Shown piece after piece: positions 8,006 to 15,394 of a stretch of DNA of 16,250 bases. Source of the DNA: UBA1413 sp964349885 (lineage in GTDB: Bacteria; Bacteroidota; Bacteroidia; Bacteroidales; Prolixibacteraceae). Position 1 is the first letter of the stretch; each line of letters opens with the position of its first letter. Made by a program: the position numbers and the translations under genes. Location: positions 1-16,250 of the forward strand of contig CAYGIQ010000053.1 of the NCBI GenBank assembly GCA_964349885.1. Reading direction: 5' to 3'. The notes beneath the pieces were generated by a model that saw nothing but the letters and a program-made list of their open reading frames with translations, made no database searches and was not told the origin of the DNA.

Positions 8006-8549
8006 ATTTTTGCTGTAATTTACTAATTCAGTCCAATCCGTAAGATCAGTGATTTTTAAGATTTTTTTTACTTCTGTTCAGAACAATCAAATTTTTTCTG
8101 ATGCGTCATTCAATTTCATTAAGTATGGCAGGTGTTGTACTTTTGAACCAGACACGACAACTTTTTTGTATGATAAATATCATGTTTTCAGATTGTTTGC
8201 TGACCTCAACCGTAAAAGTAATAACATCGGTGAATATTGCCCAAACCGACTCCCTTTAATCGATCGCTATATGTTTTAAAATATAAACCAACTGCTAGGG
8301 TAAAAAAATGATTTTCAGGGCGCTAAAATACAAATTTGAGAACCTTTGTTTAGGGTTAAATAATTGAAATACAGTACCTAAGTGTTTTTGGTTGACACTA
8401 GGGCAACAAAACAATTTGGCAGTAAGGGAAGCTGTAGATTACAAAAGTTTACTTAATATTGGCTTAACGTTGACATTGAAGTAAAGCCGATCTCTTTTTT
8501 TATTGGGGTTGCTTAATTCTGATTGTATTAATGCTAAAAAATAGATGTT
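8006..8549. other. Long divergent intergenic region without a supportable gene
   Basis: This 544-bp AT-rich stretch separates the leftward ATPase operon from the rightward serine hydrolase and must hold both promoters. I found no perfect Bacteroidota -7 box (TAnnTTTG) on either strand. The nearest are one mismatch away, for example TAATATTG at 8454-8461 on plus and AAAATTTG at 8095-8088 on minus, and neither has a well-spaced -33 partner. A 76-codon frame opening with GTG at 8049 (plus) has no recognisable protein character and lies partly over the likely ntpE leader, so I do not call it. No tRNA, strong hairpin or terminator was seen. Confidence 0.7.
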
Positions 8550-10091
8550 ATGCTTCGATTTCTTTTGATGGCTCTTTTTTCGCTGAGTGTGGGTTTTTCT
8601 TTACATGCGCAAAAGCCCGATTATAAGGATATTCTCGACCGTTTGGATGGTTTTTACACCGAAGCGGTTGAAGCTTGGGGTGTTCCGGGGATGGCTGTGG
8701 CTATTGTGAAGGATGGCGAGGTCATATTTAGCAAAGGGTATGGGGTAAAAGAGTTGGGCAAACCCGAACGCCCCGATGGGCATACGCTATTTGCCATCGC
8801 TTCCAATTCTAAGGCCTTTACATCCGCTATTTTGGGTCAGTTGGTGGATGAGGGTAGTTGCAGTTGGGACGACCGCGTCCAAAAGTATCTCCCCTGGTTT
8901 TCTCTATCCGATCCGCAAGTTGCTTCCTTGGTTACCTTGCGCGATTTGTTGAGTCACCGCGTAGGCTTGGGAACTTTTAGCGGCGATGTTATTTGGTATA
9001 AGTCGAACCTTTCCGCACCGGAAATTTTACATCGGGCAGCCCATCTTCCACTGGTATTTGATTTCAGATCTGGCTATGGCTATTCCAATCTGATGTACAT
9101 CGCAGCAGGTGAAGTTATCAAAGCAATTACGGGAAAGAGCTGGTATGAAAATGCACGCGAGCGGTTTTTGCTTCCTTTGGGTATGGAACGCACCACCATC
9201 TATGCACATGAGCTCGAACAGCGTGGGAATTATGCTACTCCCCACGCACTCGACGGCGTCGAGAATGTGCCGATAGTCTATACCGACTGGGCTGAAATTG
9301 CTGCCATGGGAGGGCTTATTTCGAGTGTAAATGAGGTGGCCAACTGGATGATTTTTAACCTTAACCACGGCGTTCTGAGCAACAATAGGCTGCTGTCGCA
9401 GCGGTCGTTTAACCTTATTCATACACCTCACAACAACTATACAGTTGACCATACCAGCCGCAACGATTTCAACAATCACTTCAATGGATATGGTCTTGGT
9501 TGGGGATTGCGCGACTATCATGGCCGTAGGTTTGTGGGGCATACTGGGGGCTACGACGGTATGATTTCGGCTGTTTCTATGTTGGCCGATGAGCAGCTTG
9601 GTATAGTGGTACTGACCAATGGGATGAAGAGTCCTTATATGGCGGTAACCTATCAGACACTGGACGCTTTCATTGGGGTTAATTCTGGAAAGAACTGGTC
9701 GGATGAGTTGCTTACTAGAGCCAACCGCCGGGCAGAAAACGACACCCGCATTGCCTTTAGGAAAGCCGCTCAAATGGAGGGAACTACCACCTCTTTGCCC
9801 ATCAGTGCCTATACGGGGAAATACGAGAGTGCTATATACGGTATTCTGGAAGTTGTGTTGGAAGGAGACCGTCTTTTGCTCAGAATGGAGCATTCTCCGG
9901 AACTATCGATGTACCTTAACCATTTTCATCACGATGTTTTTGAGGTTGAATGGTTGTACGATCAGGCCTGGTTTGCCTTTGGTACGGTAAAATTCAATAC
10001 CGACAACTACCTTAAAGTTACAGGAATGGATTTTGATGTTCCCAACGACGATATTTTCTTCGAGGAGTTGAAACCACGGAGGGTTGAATAA
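8550..10091 (+). CDS. Secreted serine hydrolase, beta-lactamase-like (class C/esterase-type) family
   Basis: This is an exported serine hydrolase of the penicillin-binding-protein/class C beta-lactamase fold. Members act as D-aminopeptidases, esterases or peptidases, and the substrate cannot be told from the sequence. The 513-residue product begins with a signal peptide (MLRFLLMALFSLSVGFSLHA, cleaved near Ala20-Gln21, without a lipobox cysteine), so it should be periplasmic or secreted. The catalytic set is complete: S-x-x-K at SNSK (Ser85, Lys88), Y-x-N at YSN (178-180) and the third motif at HTGG (331-334, replacing KTG). Residues after about 395 look like the small beta-rich C-terminal domain (DUF3471-like) often attached to these enzymes. 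The ATG at 8550 gives the signal peptide; the ATG at 8545 is in another frame. The gene stands alone on its strand and ends 14 bases from the stop of the convergent peptidase gene. The HTG rather than KTG motif argues against a true beta-lactamase. Confidence 0.88.
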   Translation: MLRFLLMALFSLSVGFSLHAQKPDYKDILDRLDGFYTEAVEAWGVPGMAVAIVKDGEVIFSKGYGVKELGKPERPDGHTLFAIASNSKAFTSAILGQLVDEGSCSWDDRVQKYLPWFSLSDPQVASLVTLRDLLSHRVGLGTFSGDVIWYKSNLSAPEILHRAAHLPLVFDFRSGYGYSNLMYIAAGEVIKAITGKSWYENARERFLLPLGMERTTIYAHELEQRGNYATPHALDGVENVPIVYTDWAEIAAMGGLISSVNEVANWMIFNLNHGVLSNNRLLSQRSFNLIHTPHNNYTVDHTSRNDFNNHFNGYGLGWGLRDYHGRRFVGHTGGYDGMISAVSMLADEQLGIVVLTNGMKSPYMAVTYQTLDAFIGVNSGKNWSDELLTRANRRAENDTRIAFRKAAQMEGTTTSLPISAYTGKYESAIYGILEVVLEGDRLLLRMEHSPELSMYLNHFHHDVFEVEWLYDQAWFAFGTVKFNTDNYLKVTGMDFDVPNDDIFFEELKPRRVE

Positions 10092-10105
10092 TATGTCTGA
10101 AATGG

Positions 10106-12136
10106 TTAAAACCTGAAGCGTAAAATAGCAGCTTCTGTGGCTTCCAGCAGCGGAGAAAGGGAGATACTACTGCCCACTGCCCCTTGCATCCAAACCTCGG
10201 GCACAAGCCGACCCTGAGTGTACATTCTGTTGATAGAATTGGCCATTGGTTGGATTCCTATTGCCTGTTCTATCTGAAAATCGATGATATGCCCAAGGGG
10301 ATAGTTTGAAAGGTAGAGTGGATTGTCGATCATATGGCTGTAGATGGCCAGAATGGTTTGCCCTTTCACCCCAAATATTTCTGCATAATAGCTGTCCCAT
10401 ACTTCGGCAGCGATGCGTTCCACCGCCTCCTTTAATTCTTCAGCCGTAGCATTGGGATGGCTGTATAGCCATTTCCAAACGCGCATATCTACCAGCGATA
10501 CCCCCATAATTTCGAAGTTCGACCAAAAATTATCAAGTGCCATATAGTCGTAATTGCTAGCATGATCGCCTGCAGCGCCCAGCAACGATAGATCCCGTTT
10601 CTGGAACATGAAGGCGGTTGCTTCGGTAAATGCGGTATTGGGCACTCCATTGAGCATATAATAGTCAACATCGTTCATGGTTATGGTTTGTTCAACACAA
10701 TGGCCCAGTTCGTGCATGGCAATATTGTATCCTTTGTAGTCCATTCCCGCCTGCCCAATTCGAGTGCGCAAATGCGCAAGGTCATTTCGCATGGCAGCTC
10801 CCCATGCGTGCCCGGCTCCCCGTGAGCCATCGACCGTAATCAGGTTGGAAATTCTTTCGGCATCGTTTCTATTCCAGCCTAAATCCATCATTATCCTTGA
10901 AATATCGTTGCGAAGTGCCACAGTGGTAGGGTACTTCTTGCGGGTAATCTGATCGAGTTCCTCTTCGTTGAAGGATGGTTTGAATCCGTTGTACCAGATA
11001 TCGAAGGGTTCGAGAGGGCGTCCCAATCTTTGCTGAATTAGGTTTGCAATGCGCTTTACCTGTGGTGAGGAAAGCAGTTCAATAAACAATTTTTCTACCT
11101 CCGGTTGCGGAATCTCCATACTCTGGCCAAAGGCCCTGTCGATGTATGTGGGATGGTTTGGGTAATAGGGGTCGACGGCGCGCATGGCGTGAAAATTTCT
11201 GAGAAGGACCTGGTAGCGTTCGCCGGCTTCTGCCTCGGGTTGTACAGCAGACCCCTGATGCAGCAACGTGTTGCTGTAGGGATTCCACTCCATTTCGCCA
11301 CTGTTGATCACCTGACGTGGAATGGTCTGGTCGATAATGCGCTGCATGACCTGATAAATGATACGCTGTTTTGCGAGTCCGTTGGTAAGGGTATAGTTTG
11401 ACTTCAATTCGTCGCGCAGTCCCCAGTGGGCGATAAGCTTCATCCCCGAAGGAAAAAGAGGGACATTGTTATCGTCGCGAAGCTGCTCCATAACTATATT
11501 GTAGCTGGAGATGTAGTTGTCGGCTGCAGTGAGTATAGCCGAACTGTTTTGGACAATCTCTGCAGGCACCCTGGCTGTAAACTGATCCCCCATTCTGGCA
11601 TAGGCCCACTCACGGCGACTCCACTCTGCTCCAAGCGCGGTTTTTTCTTCTAGTGTATAAAATGGGAAATTAAGGGTGGTGAGCAGGGCGATTTTGTTGG
11701 CGTACAGATCATCGTTCAAATGTGCCCCCGGCGCATAACTGCCGAATAGTAAATCGATATTTGTAATTTTCGGACCTTCGAGGTGGAGAGGCTCTTTAAG
11801 CTGAAGATTCATTCGGTGCATGTATCCGTTGATGATCTCAAAATTTCGCTCGAGCCTGAGGTAGAGCGCTTCAAGCTCCACATCGTTCACAACAAAGTTG
11901 TTGAGCACAAATTGAGTGAATTCAGTAGGATCGCCATCTTCTGCCCTCCAGAGTGCAGCCGTTTGCTCTACCCCTCTTGTAATGCGAAAGGTTGCTTCAT
12001 TCCCATATTTTTCGAGGAGTAGTCCAATGGCTGCCGACTGCGTTTTTTCATCCATGGCCGAGTGGTTTGGGTTTTTGGGTTTTGGGGTGCACGACACAAA
12101 TGGGATAAGTAGTGCCAATAAAGTGAGATATCGCAT
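10106..12136 (-). CDS. Lipoprotein with gluzincin-type zinc metallopeptidase motif (HELGH)
   Basis: I do not recognise a named family, but the protein looks like a membrane-anchored zinc peptidase. The 676-residue product starts MRYLTLLALLIPFVSC, a lipoprotein signal with Cys16 as the lipidation site. The following residues (TPKPKNP) lack an acidic cluster. HELGH (475-479) provides two zinc histidines and the catalytic Glu476. A glutamate 26 residues after the last His (Glu505, FTEATAF) sits where M2/M3-type gluzincins have their third ligand. The large helical, tryptophan-rich N-terminal part fits the closed-channel shape of such oligopeptidases, but its sequence does not match M3, M2 or M32 enzymes I can recall. 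The start is set at the ATG 12134-12136. A TTG three codons upstream (12145) is also open, but the ATG gives a normal signal peptide and fits the -7 box at 12159-12166. Substrate and partners are unknown. Confidence 0.75.
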   Translation of the reverse strand: MRYLTLLALLIPFVSCTPKPKNPNHSAMDEKTQSAAIGLLLEKYGNEATFRITRGVEQTAALWRAEDGDPTEFTQFVLNNFVVNDVELEALYLRLERNFEIINGYMHRMNLQLKEPLHLEGPKITNIDLLFGSYAPGAHLNDDLYANKIALLTTLNFPFYTLEEKTALGAEWSRREWAYARMGDQFTARVPAEIVQNSSAILTAADNYISSYNIVMEQLRDDNNVPLFPSGMKLIAHWGLRDELKSNYTLTNGLAKQRIIYQVMQRIIDQTIPRQVINSGEMEWNPYSNTLLHQGSAVQPEAEAGERYQVLLRNFHAMRAVDPYYPNHPTYIDRAFGQSMEIPQPEVEKLFIELLSSPQVKRIANLIQQRLGRPLEPFDIWYNGFKPSFNEEELDQITRKKYPTTVALRNDISRIMMDLGWNRNDAERISNLITVDGSRGAGHAWGAAMRNDLAHLRTRIGQAGMDYKGYNIAMHELGHCVEQTITMNDVDYYMLNGVPNTAFTEATAFMFQKRDLSLLGAAGDHASNYDYMALDNFWSNFEIMGVSLVDMRVWKWLYSHPNATAEELKEAVERIAAEVWDSYYAEIFGVKGQTILAIYSHMIDNPLYLSNYPLGHIIDFQIEQAIGIQPMANSINRMYTQGRLVPEVWMQGAVGSSISLSPLLEATEAAILRFRF

Positions 12137-12158
12137 GATGGTCAACTGTTTATTAGAC

Positions 12159-12166
12159 CAAAAGTA
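12159..12166 (-). promoter_or_regulatory. Candidate -7 promoter box for the HELGH lipoprotein gene
   Basis: On the minus strand this reads TACTTTTG, a full match to the Bacteroidota sigma-ABfr -7 consensus TAnnTTTG. It lies 22 bases upstream of the chosen ATG, giving a short leader of about 15 bases. No TTTG-type -33 element is seen at the usual 19-20-base spacing, so the call rests on the -7 match and position alone. Confidence 0.4.
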
Positions 12167-12203
12167 CGCATAAAATTATATTGGTGCGACCTGCCTTTTG
12201 TTG

Positions 12204-12857
12204 TTAAAGGCTGTAGAGTACGGCAAAAAAGTGATTGATGCTGCCTCCGAGGACAAAAAGGTGCCAGATGCCGTGTCCGAATGGGAGTTTGCGCCATGCA
12301 TAAAAGATTACCCCAACTGTGTAAGAGAGTCCGCCAATGAGCAGAAACAGTAAACTTGTGGCAGGCAAATTTTTGATCATGGAGTTGAGGATAAAGACAA
12401 ACATCCAACCCAGAATTAGATAAATCAGCACCATTGGCCTGCGGTATTTGTGAAGATGTATGGATCTGATTATAACGCCGGCAATGGCTACAGCCCATAT
12501 AATTCCAAAGAAGGTCCATCCGAGGGCTCCCCTCAGAGTGGTGAGCAGAAACGGAGTATAGGTTCCAGCGATAAGAATAAAAATTGCAGCATGGTCGAAC
12601 CTGGCAAAAATATTCCGCGCCGCTGGTTTGGAAAAACTATGGTAGAGGGTCGATGAGGTGTAAAGGATTACCAGTGAGGCTCCAAATATGGCGAAGCTCA
12701 CCACATGCCACGCATTGCCCTTGATGGCTGCGGTTACAATCAGAATTACGAGGGCTGCAATGCTTAAGAGAACACCTATACCATGTGTTATGCTGTTTAC
12801 GATCTCTTCGGCTACGGTGAGCTCCCTGCGATTGGGCTCAAAATGATTATGGGTCAT
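12204..12857 (-). CDS. trhA: Haemolysin III family (TrhA-like, PAQR superfamily) membrane protein
   Basis: This is a seven-helix inner-membrane protein of the haemolysin III/PAQR group. The product has 217 residues, the usual length. The metal-site motifs of the superfamily are present: E-x-x-N-x-x-x-H in EEIVNSITHG (Glu18, Asn21, His25), S-x-x-x-H in SSTLYHS (Ser69, His73), Asp88 in RFDHA, and H-x-x-x-H in HGIWH (195-199). These residues hold a zinc ion in PAQR structures. Despite the family name, true haemolytic activity is not established for most members; Bacillus homologues have been linked to membrane-energetics or fatty-acid phenotypes. An 89-base gap with a -7 box separates it from the upstream lysine-type enzyme gene, so it is likely transcribed separately. 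The ATG at 12855-12857 is well placed. Confidence 0.88.
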   Translation of the reverse strand: MTHNHFEPNRRELTVAEEIVNSITHGIGVLLSIAALVILIVTAAIKGNAWHVVSFAIFGASLVILYTSSTLYHSFSKPAARNIFARFDHAAIFILIAGTYTPFLLTTLRGALGWTFFGIIWAVAIAGVIIRSIHLHKYRRPMVLIYLILGWMFVFILNSMIKNLPATSLLFLLIGGLSYTVGVIFYAWRKLPFGHGIWHLFVLGGSINHFFAVLYSL

Positions 12858-12946
12858 TAAAATTTATTTTTTCTCTGTTACAAAGATAATAATTCGAACA
12901 GAAGTTTGGTTTATTCGAAAAAATTATCACAATATTTAACACAATC
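12858..12946 (-). other. Intergenic region with candidate -7 box upstream of trhA
   Basis: The 89-base AT-rich spacer contains CAAAGATA at 12881-12888, which reads TATCTTTG on the minus strand, a full match to the Bacteroidota -7 consensus TAnnTTTG. It lies 23 bases before the trhA ATG, so the leader would be about 17 bases. No -33 TTTG is seen at the expected spacing. Two TTCGAA palindromes (12893-12898 and 12914-12919) lie just upstream of the box on the minus strand and could be an operator, or chance. Confidence 0.4.
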
Positions 12947-14164
12947 TCAACTGTTGTTATTTACATAGTCATTCAGGTATGCAAAGCGCGCTGTTAACAT
13001 ACCCTTTTGGGCTATGGTTGCCCTTTCCAGTATTTGATCGGGGTCTTTTCCAAGAATTGCGGGTATTACTTTGTTAATGAGGTTGTTTCCAAAGTCTTCT
13101 GATGCATCGCGTGGAAGTTCGCAGGGAAGGTTGTCTACCGCCATTACAGTGATGTTCTTGCAATGACTGAAGGGTTCTTCTGCTTGTTGGGTTGAAGGAT
13201 TAAAGTCGTACAAAGGCTCATCAATGGTAGAGGCGCGCTGGGTAGTGGGTATCGACCCATTGATGTCGCAGGTGATATCGGCAATAACTTTTATTCTGAA
13301 CTGCTTTTTGCTTGTGTCGCTTAAAGCAAACAGCTGGGGAGCTTTCGGATCCCAGAAGGCTGCGCCAATTAAAAGATCGGTTTTAGAGAGGAATCGCTCA
13401 AAGTGGCTTGAATATTCTTCAGGGTGATTATAAAAGTGAAGCAGTTCAAAGGGAGTGCATTCGCGGTGCTGGTTGTAGTCGCCTGCTTGGAGTTGCACAA
13501 ATTGTGGAACAGATGGGTGTTCGGTTTCGAGGAATTCATCAACCGATACCTGTTTTATTTGCAGGTGGTTCAAAAGTTCTAGTACTCCTCCGGCTACCCG
13601 ACCATCGCCGGTAACGACAATTTTAATGGGAGGAATCTCAATGGCTGATAAGTTTTGGAGCATTTCGGGGAGATCATGGCAAAGGTGCGCTGGCTTTAGC
13701 GTGTAAAGTTGAAAACGCAAACCCCAGGCCCTTAATCCGTTGTAGGCTCCTACCAATCCGGCATACCGTCCGAAACCGATAATTCTCATTTGATGCTTGT
13801 CGGTAAGCACTTCGTAGTCGATTAGTCGTATATGTTTGTGCAGGATTTCCTGCAACAGAGCTCGGTTGTATGCTTGTTTTTTGATGGTATGCGAAAAAAA
13901 GAAATAGGTTTTTCCTGCGATCAATGCATGAGAGGGAACCTCCTTCACGCCCATCAGATAATCACAGTCATTAAGGTTATCACTTACTTCCACCTGTTCG
14001 TTTCGGAACTCCTCGTCGGTGAAGCATCGAAAGGGCGAAGATTGCACCACAATATGGAGGTTGGGGAACTTTTGCATCAGTTGTTTGCACTGTTTGGGGG
14101 TAAAGGGTACTCTTTTGTCGTGGGGGAGTTTGCCTTCGCGTAAAATCCCAATGGTTGTCTGCAT
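12947..14164 (-). CDS. Saccharopine dehydrogenase (lysine-forming)/lysine:2-oxoglutarate reductase-like protein
   Basis: The protein belongs to the alanine dehydrogenase/transhydrogenase-type family and looks most like LYS1 and the N-terminal lysine:2-oxoglutarate reductase domain of eukaryotic aminoadipate semialdehyde synthase. These enzymes interconvert lysine plus 2-oxoglutarate and saccharopine with NAD(P)H in the cytoplasm. The 405-residue product has Lys74 (MGVKEVP) and His92 (FFSHTIKKQAYN), which match the catalytic Lys77/His96 pair of yeast Lys1. A Rossmann-type glycine loop, VTGDGRVAGG, lies at 184-193. Two more family blocks, DITCDINGSIPTTQ (296-309) and VDNLPCELPRDASEDFG (343-359), are typical of the reductase branch. 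The ATG start lies 18 bases after the nadD stop, so it is probably in the same transcript. The partner saccharopine dehydrogenase (glutamate-forming) is not in the window, so direction and pathway are open. An alanine-dehydrogenase-like role is the alternative. Confidence 0.78.
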   Translation of the reverse strand: MQTTIGILREGKLPHDKRVPFTPKQCKQLMQKFPNLHIVVQSSPFRCFTDEEFRNEQVEVSDNLNDCDYLMGVKEVPSHALIAGKTYFFFSHTIKKQAYNRALLQEILHKHIRLIDYEVLTDKHQMRIIGFGRYAGLVGAYNGLRAWGLRFQLYTLKPAHLCHDLPEMLQNLSAIEIPPIKIVVTGDGRVAGGVLELLNHLQIKQVSVDEFLETEHPSVPQFVQLQAGDYNQHRECTPFELLHFYNHPEEYSSHFERFLSKTDLLIGAAFWDPKAPQLFALSDTSKKQFRIKVIADITCDINGSIPTTQRASTIDEPLYDFNPSTQQAEEPFSHCKNITVMAVDNLPCELPRDASEDFGNNLINKVIPAILGKDPDQILERATIAQKGMLTARFAYLNDYVNNNS

Positions 14165-14182
14165 AGTTTAACTTAATAAAGG

Positions 14183-14803
14183 TTACCGGTAGAAACCTTT
14201 TTTCTCAATTTGTTTCCAAACCCGTTCGGGCACCAGTTGGTTCATGTTTTTTCCCTGCAAAATAGCCTCCCGGATAAAGGTCGATGAGATATCGAGGTTT
14301 GGAGCCTCGATTATCGTTATTTGGGAAATATTTTCGGTGTTTGTAATTGGATAGCCTGGTCGCGGATATACCAATATTGGAAAATATTGAAGAATGATTT
14401 CGGAATTTCTCCATTGCGGGAGTGTCTCTAGGTTGTCGGATCCGAGGATAATGGAAAAGTGGTGGTCGGGATATTTTTTGACAATCCAGGTAAGGGTATC
14501 GATGGTATAGGAGGGTTTGGGCAACCGGAACTCGATATCGATTACCCTAAAACGATGATCGTCGCCTACTGCAAGATGCATAAGATCGAGGCGATCTGTG
14601 TCGCGGAGGAGCGTTTCATTGTTTTTCAGCGGATTCTGAGGTGATACAACAAACCAGAGCTGGTCGATATCGGTATATTCTACGATATAGCTGCCAATGG
14701 CCATATGTCCGATGTGAACTGGATTAAAGGAACCGAAGTAGAGACCGATTTTCCTGCTGTATCGGTCGGGTGGAAGCAATATGTTGAAAAGTTCTGTTAC
14801 CAC
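14183..14803 (-). CDS. nadD: Nicotinate-nucleotide adenylyltransferase
   Basis: NadD joins nicotinate mononucleotide and ATP to make deamido-NAD, a step of NAD synthesis in the cytoplasm. The 206-residue product carries the nucleotidyltransferase signature GSFNPVHIGH (24-33) and the second signature SSTFIR (173-178), both complete. The only in-frame start before the signature, apart from a TTG at codon 9, is a GTG at 14801-14803. Using it gives an N-terminal extension of about 17 residues over the usual family start (K-I-G-L-x-F-G). The gene follows gmk by nine bases in the same reading frame, and the short spacing indicates co-transcription. The length is normal for the family (about 190-215). 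Confidence 0.93.
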   Translation of the reverse strand: MVTELFNILLPPDRYSRKIGLYFGSFNPVHIGHMAIGSYIVEYTDIDQLWFVVSPQNPLKNNETLLRDTDRLDLMHLAVGDDHRFRVIDIEFRLPKPSYTIDTLTWIVKKYPDHHFSIILGSDNLETLPQWRNSEIILQYFPILVYPRPGYPITNTENISQITIIEAPNLDISSTFIREAILQGKNMNQLVPERVWKQIEKKGFYR

Positions 14804-14812
14804 CGGATTGTA

Positions 14813-15394
14813 TTAGAGGTTGAGAAATTTCTCGAGCAGGGTTTCAGCTTCTGCGCAAGCATTTTCAAGATTTTCATTTACAATGATATGATCGAATTGC
14901 GGTGCAAACGTAAGTTCGTATGCAGCTTTCGAAACGCGCATGGCAATCTTGTCGGGGGTTTCGGTCGATCGGGAAAGCAGTCGTTGTTCCAAAGTCCCTA
15001 TCGAGGGCGGCTGCACAAAGATGGCCAGAGCCTGATTTCCGAAGATTTTTTTAAGGTTTAGACCACCCACCACATCCACGTCGAACAGTGCAGCCTGTCC
15101 GAGATTCCATATACGTTCTATTTCGCTTTGCAGGGTACCATAGCGAATGCCTTGGTAAACCTCTTCCCATTCAATAAAAGCGCCTTCCTTTACCTTCTGG
15201 TCAAATGCCTCATGCGAAAGAAAATAGTAGTCGCGACCATCTTTTTCCCTTTCTCTTGGAAAGCGGCTGGTTGCCGATATGGAGAAGCCTAGGGGAAGTT
15301 TCTTCTTAAGCAGGTGTTGAACAATGGTGGTTTTTCCGGCACCCGATGGGGCGGAAAATATCACAATCTTATTGGATGGACCGGACGCAGTCAT
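14813..15394 (-). CDS. gmk: Guanylate kinase
   Basis: Gmk phosphorylates GMP to GDP with ATP, feeding GTP, dGTP and ppGpp pools. The 193-residue product has the P-loop SAPSGAGKTT (14-23). The first glycine of the A/G-x-x-G-x-G-K-T motif is alanine, which is common in this phylum. The GMP-binding block follows: SATSR (about 38-42), then REREKDGRDYYFLS and EWEEVYQGIRYGTL. The length is typical (about 190-205). The ATG start overlaps the yicC stop by one base (TAATG), a strong coupling signal. yicC-gmk is a widely conserved gene pair. Confidence 0.96.
   Translation of the reverse strand: MTASGPSNKIVIFSAPSGAGKTTIVQHLLKKKLPLGFSISATSRFPREREKDGRDYYFLSHEAFDQKVKEGAFIEWEEVYQGIRYGTLQSEIERIWNLGQAALFDVDVVGGLNLKKIFGNQALAIFVQPPSIGTLEQRLLSRSTETPDKIAMRVSKAAYELTFAPQFDHIIVNENLENACAEAETLLEKFLNL

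Noticed and set aside
8088..8113. Possible minus-strand promoter for ntpE (AAAATTTG with TTG upstream).
   Set aside because: The -7 box has one mismatch and the spacing to the TTG is about 15 bases instead of about 19-20.
8049..8279. A 76-codon plus-strand frame with GTG start in the divergent spacer.
   Set aside because: No family resemblance, no convincing promoter or ribosome site, and composition like AT-rich non-coding DNA.
9027..9893. A 288-codon open frame on the minus strand opposite the serine hydrolase gene.
   Set aside because: It lies wholly antisense to a gene with a complete catalytic motif set, has no recognisable motif and has an odd His/Cys/Arg-rich composition typical of a shadow frame.
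12137..12145. TTG start three codons upstream for the HELGH lipoprotein.
   Set aside because: The ATG at 12134-12136 gives a normal lipoprotein signal and better spacing from the -7 box.
12893..12919. Two TTCGAA sites as a terminator or operator.
   Set aside because: Each is a self-palindrome, the flanks do not extend the pairing and no T-run follows, so a terminator call is unsupported; operator use is only possible.
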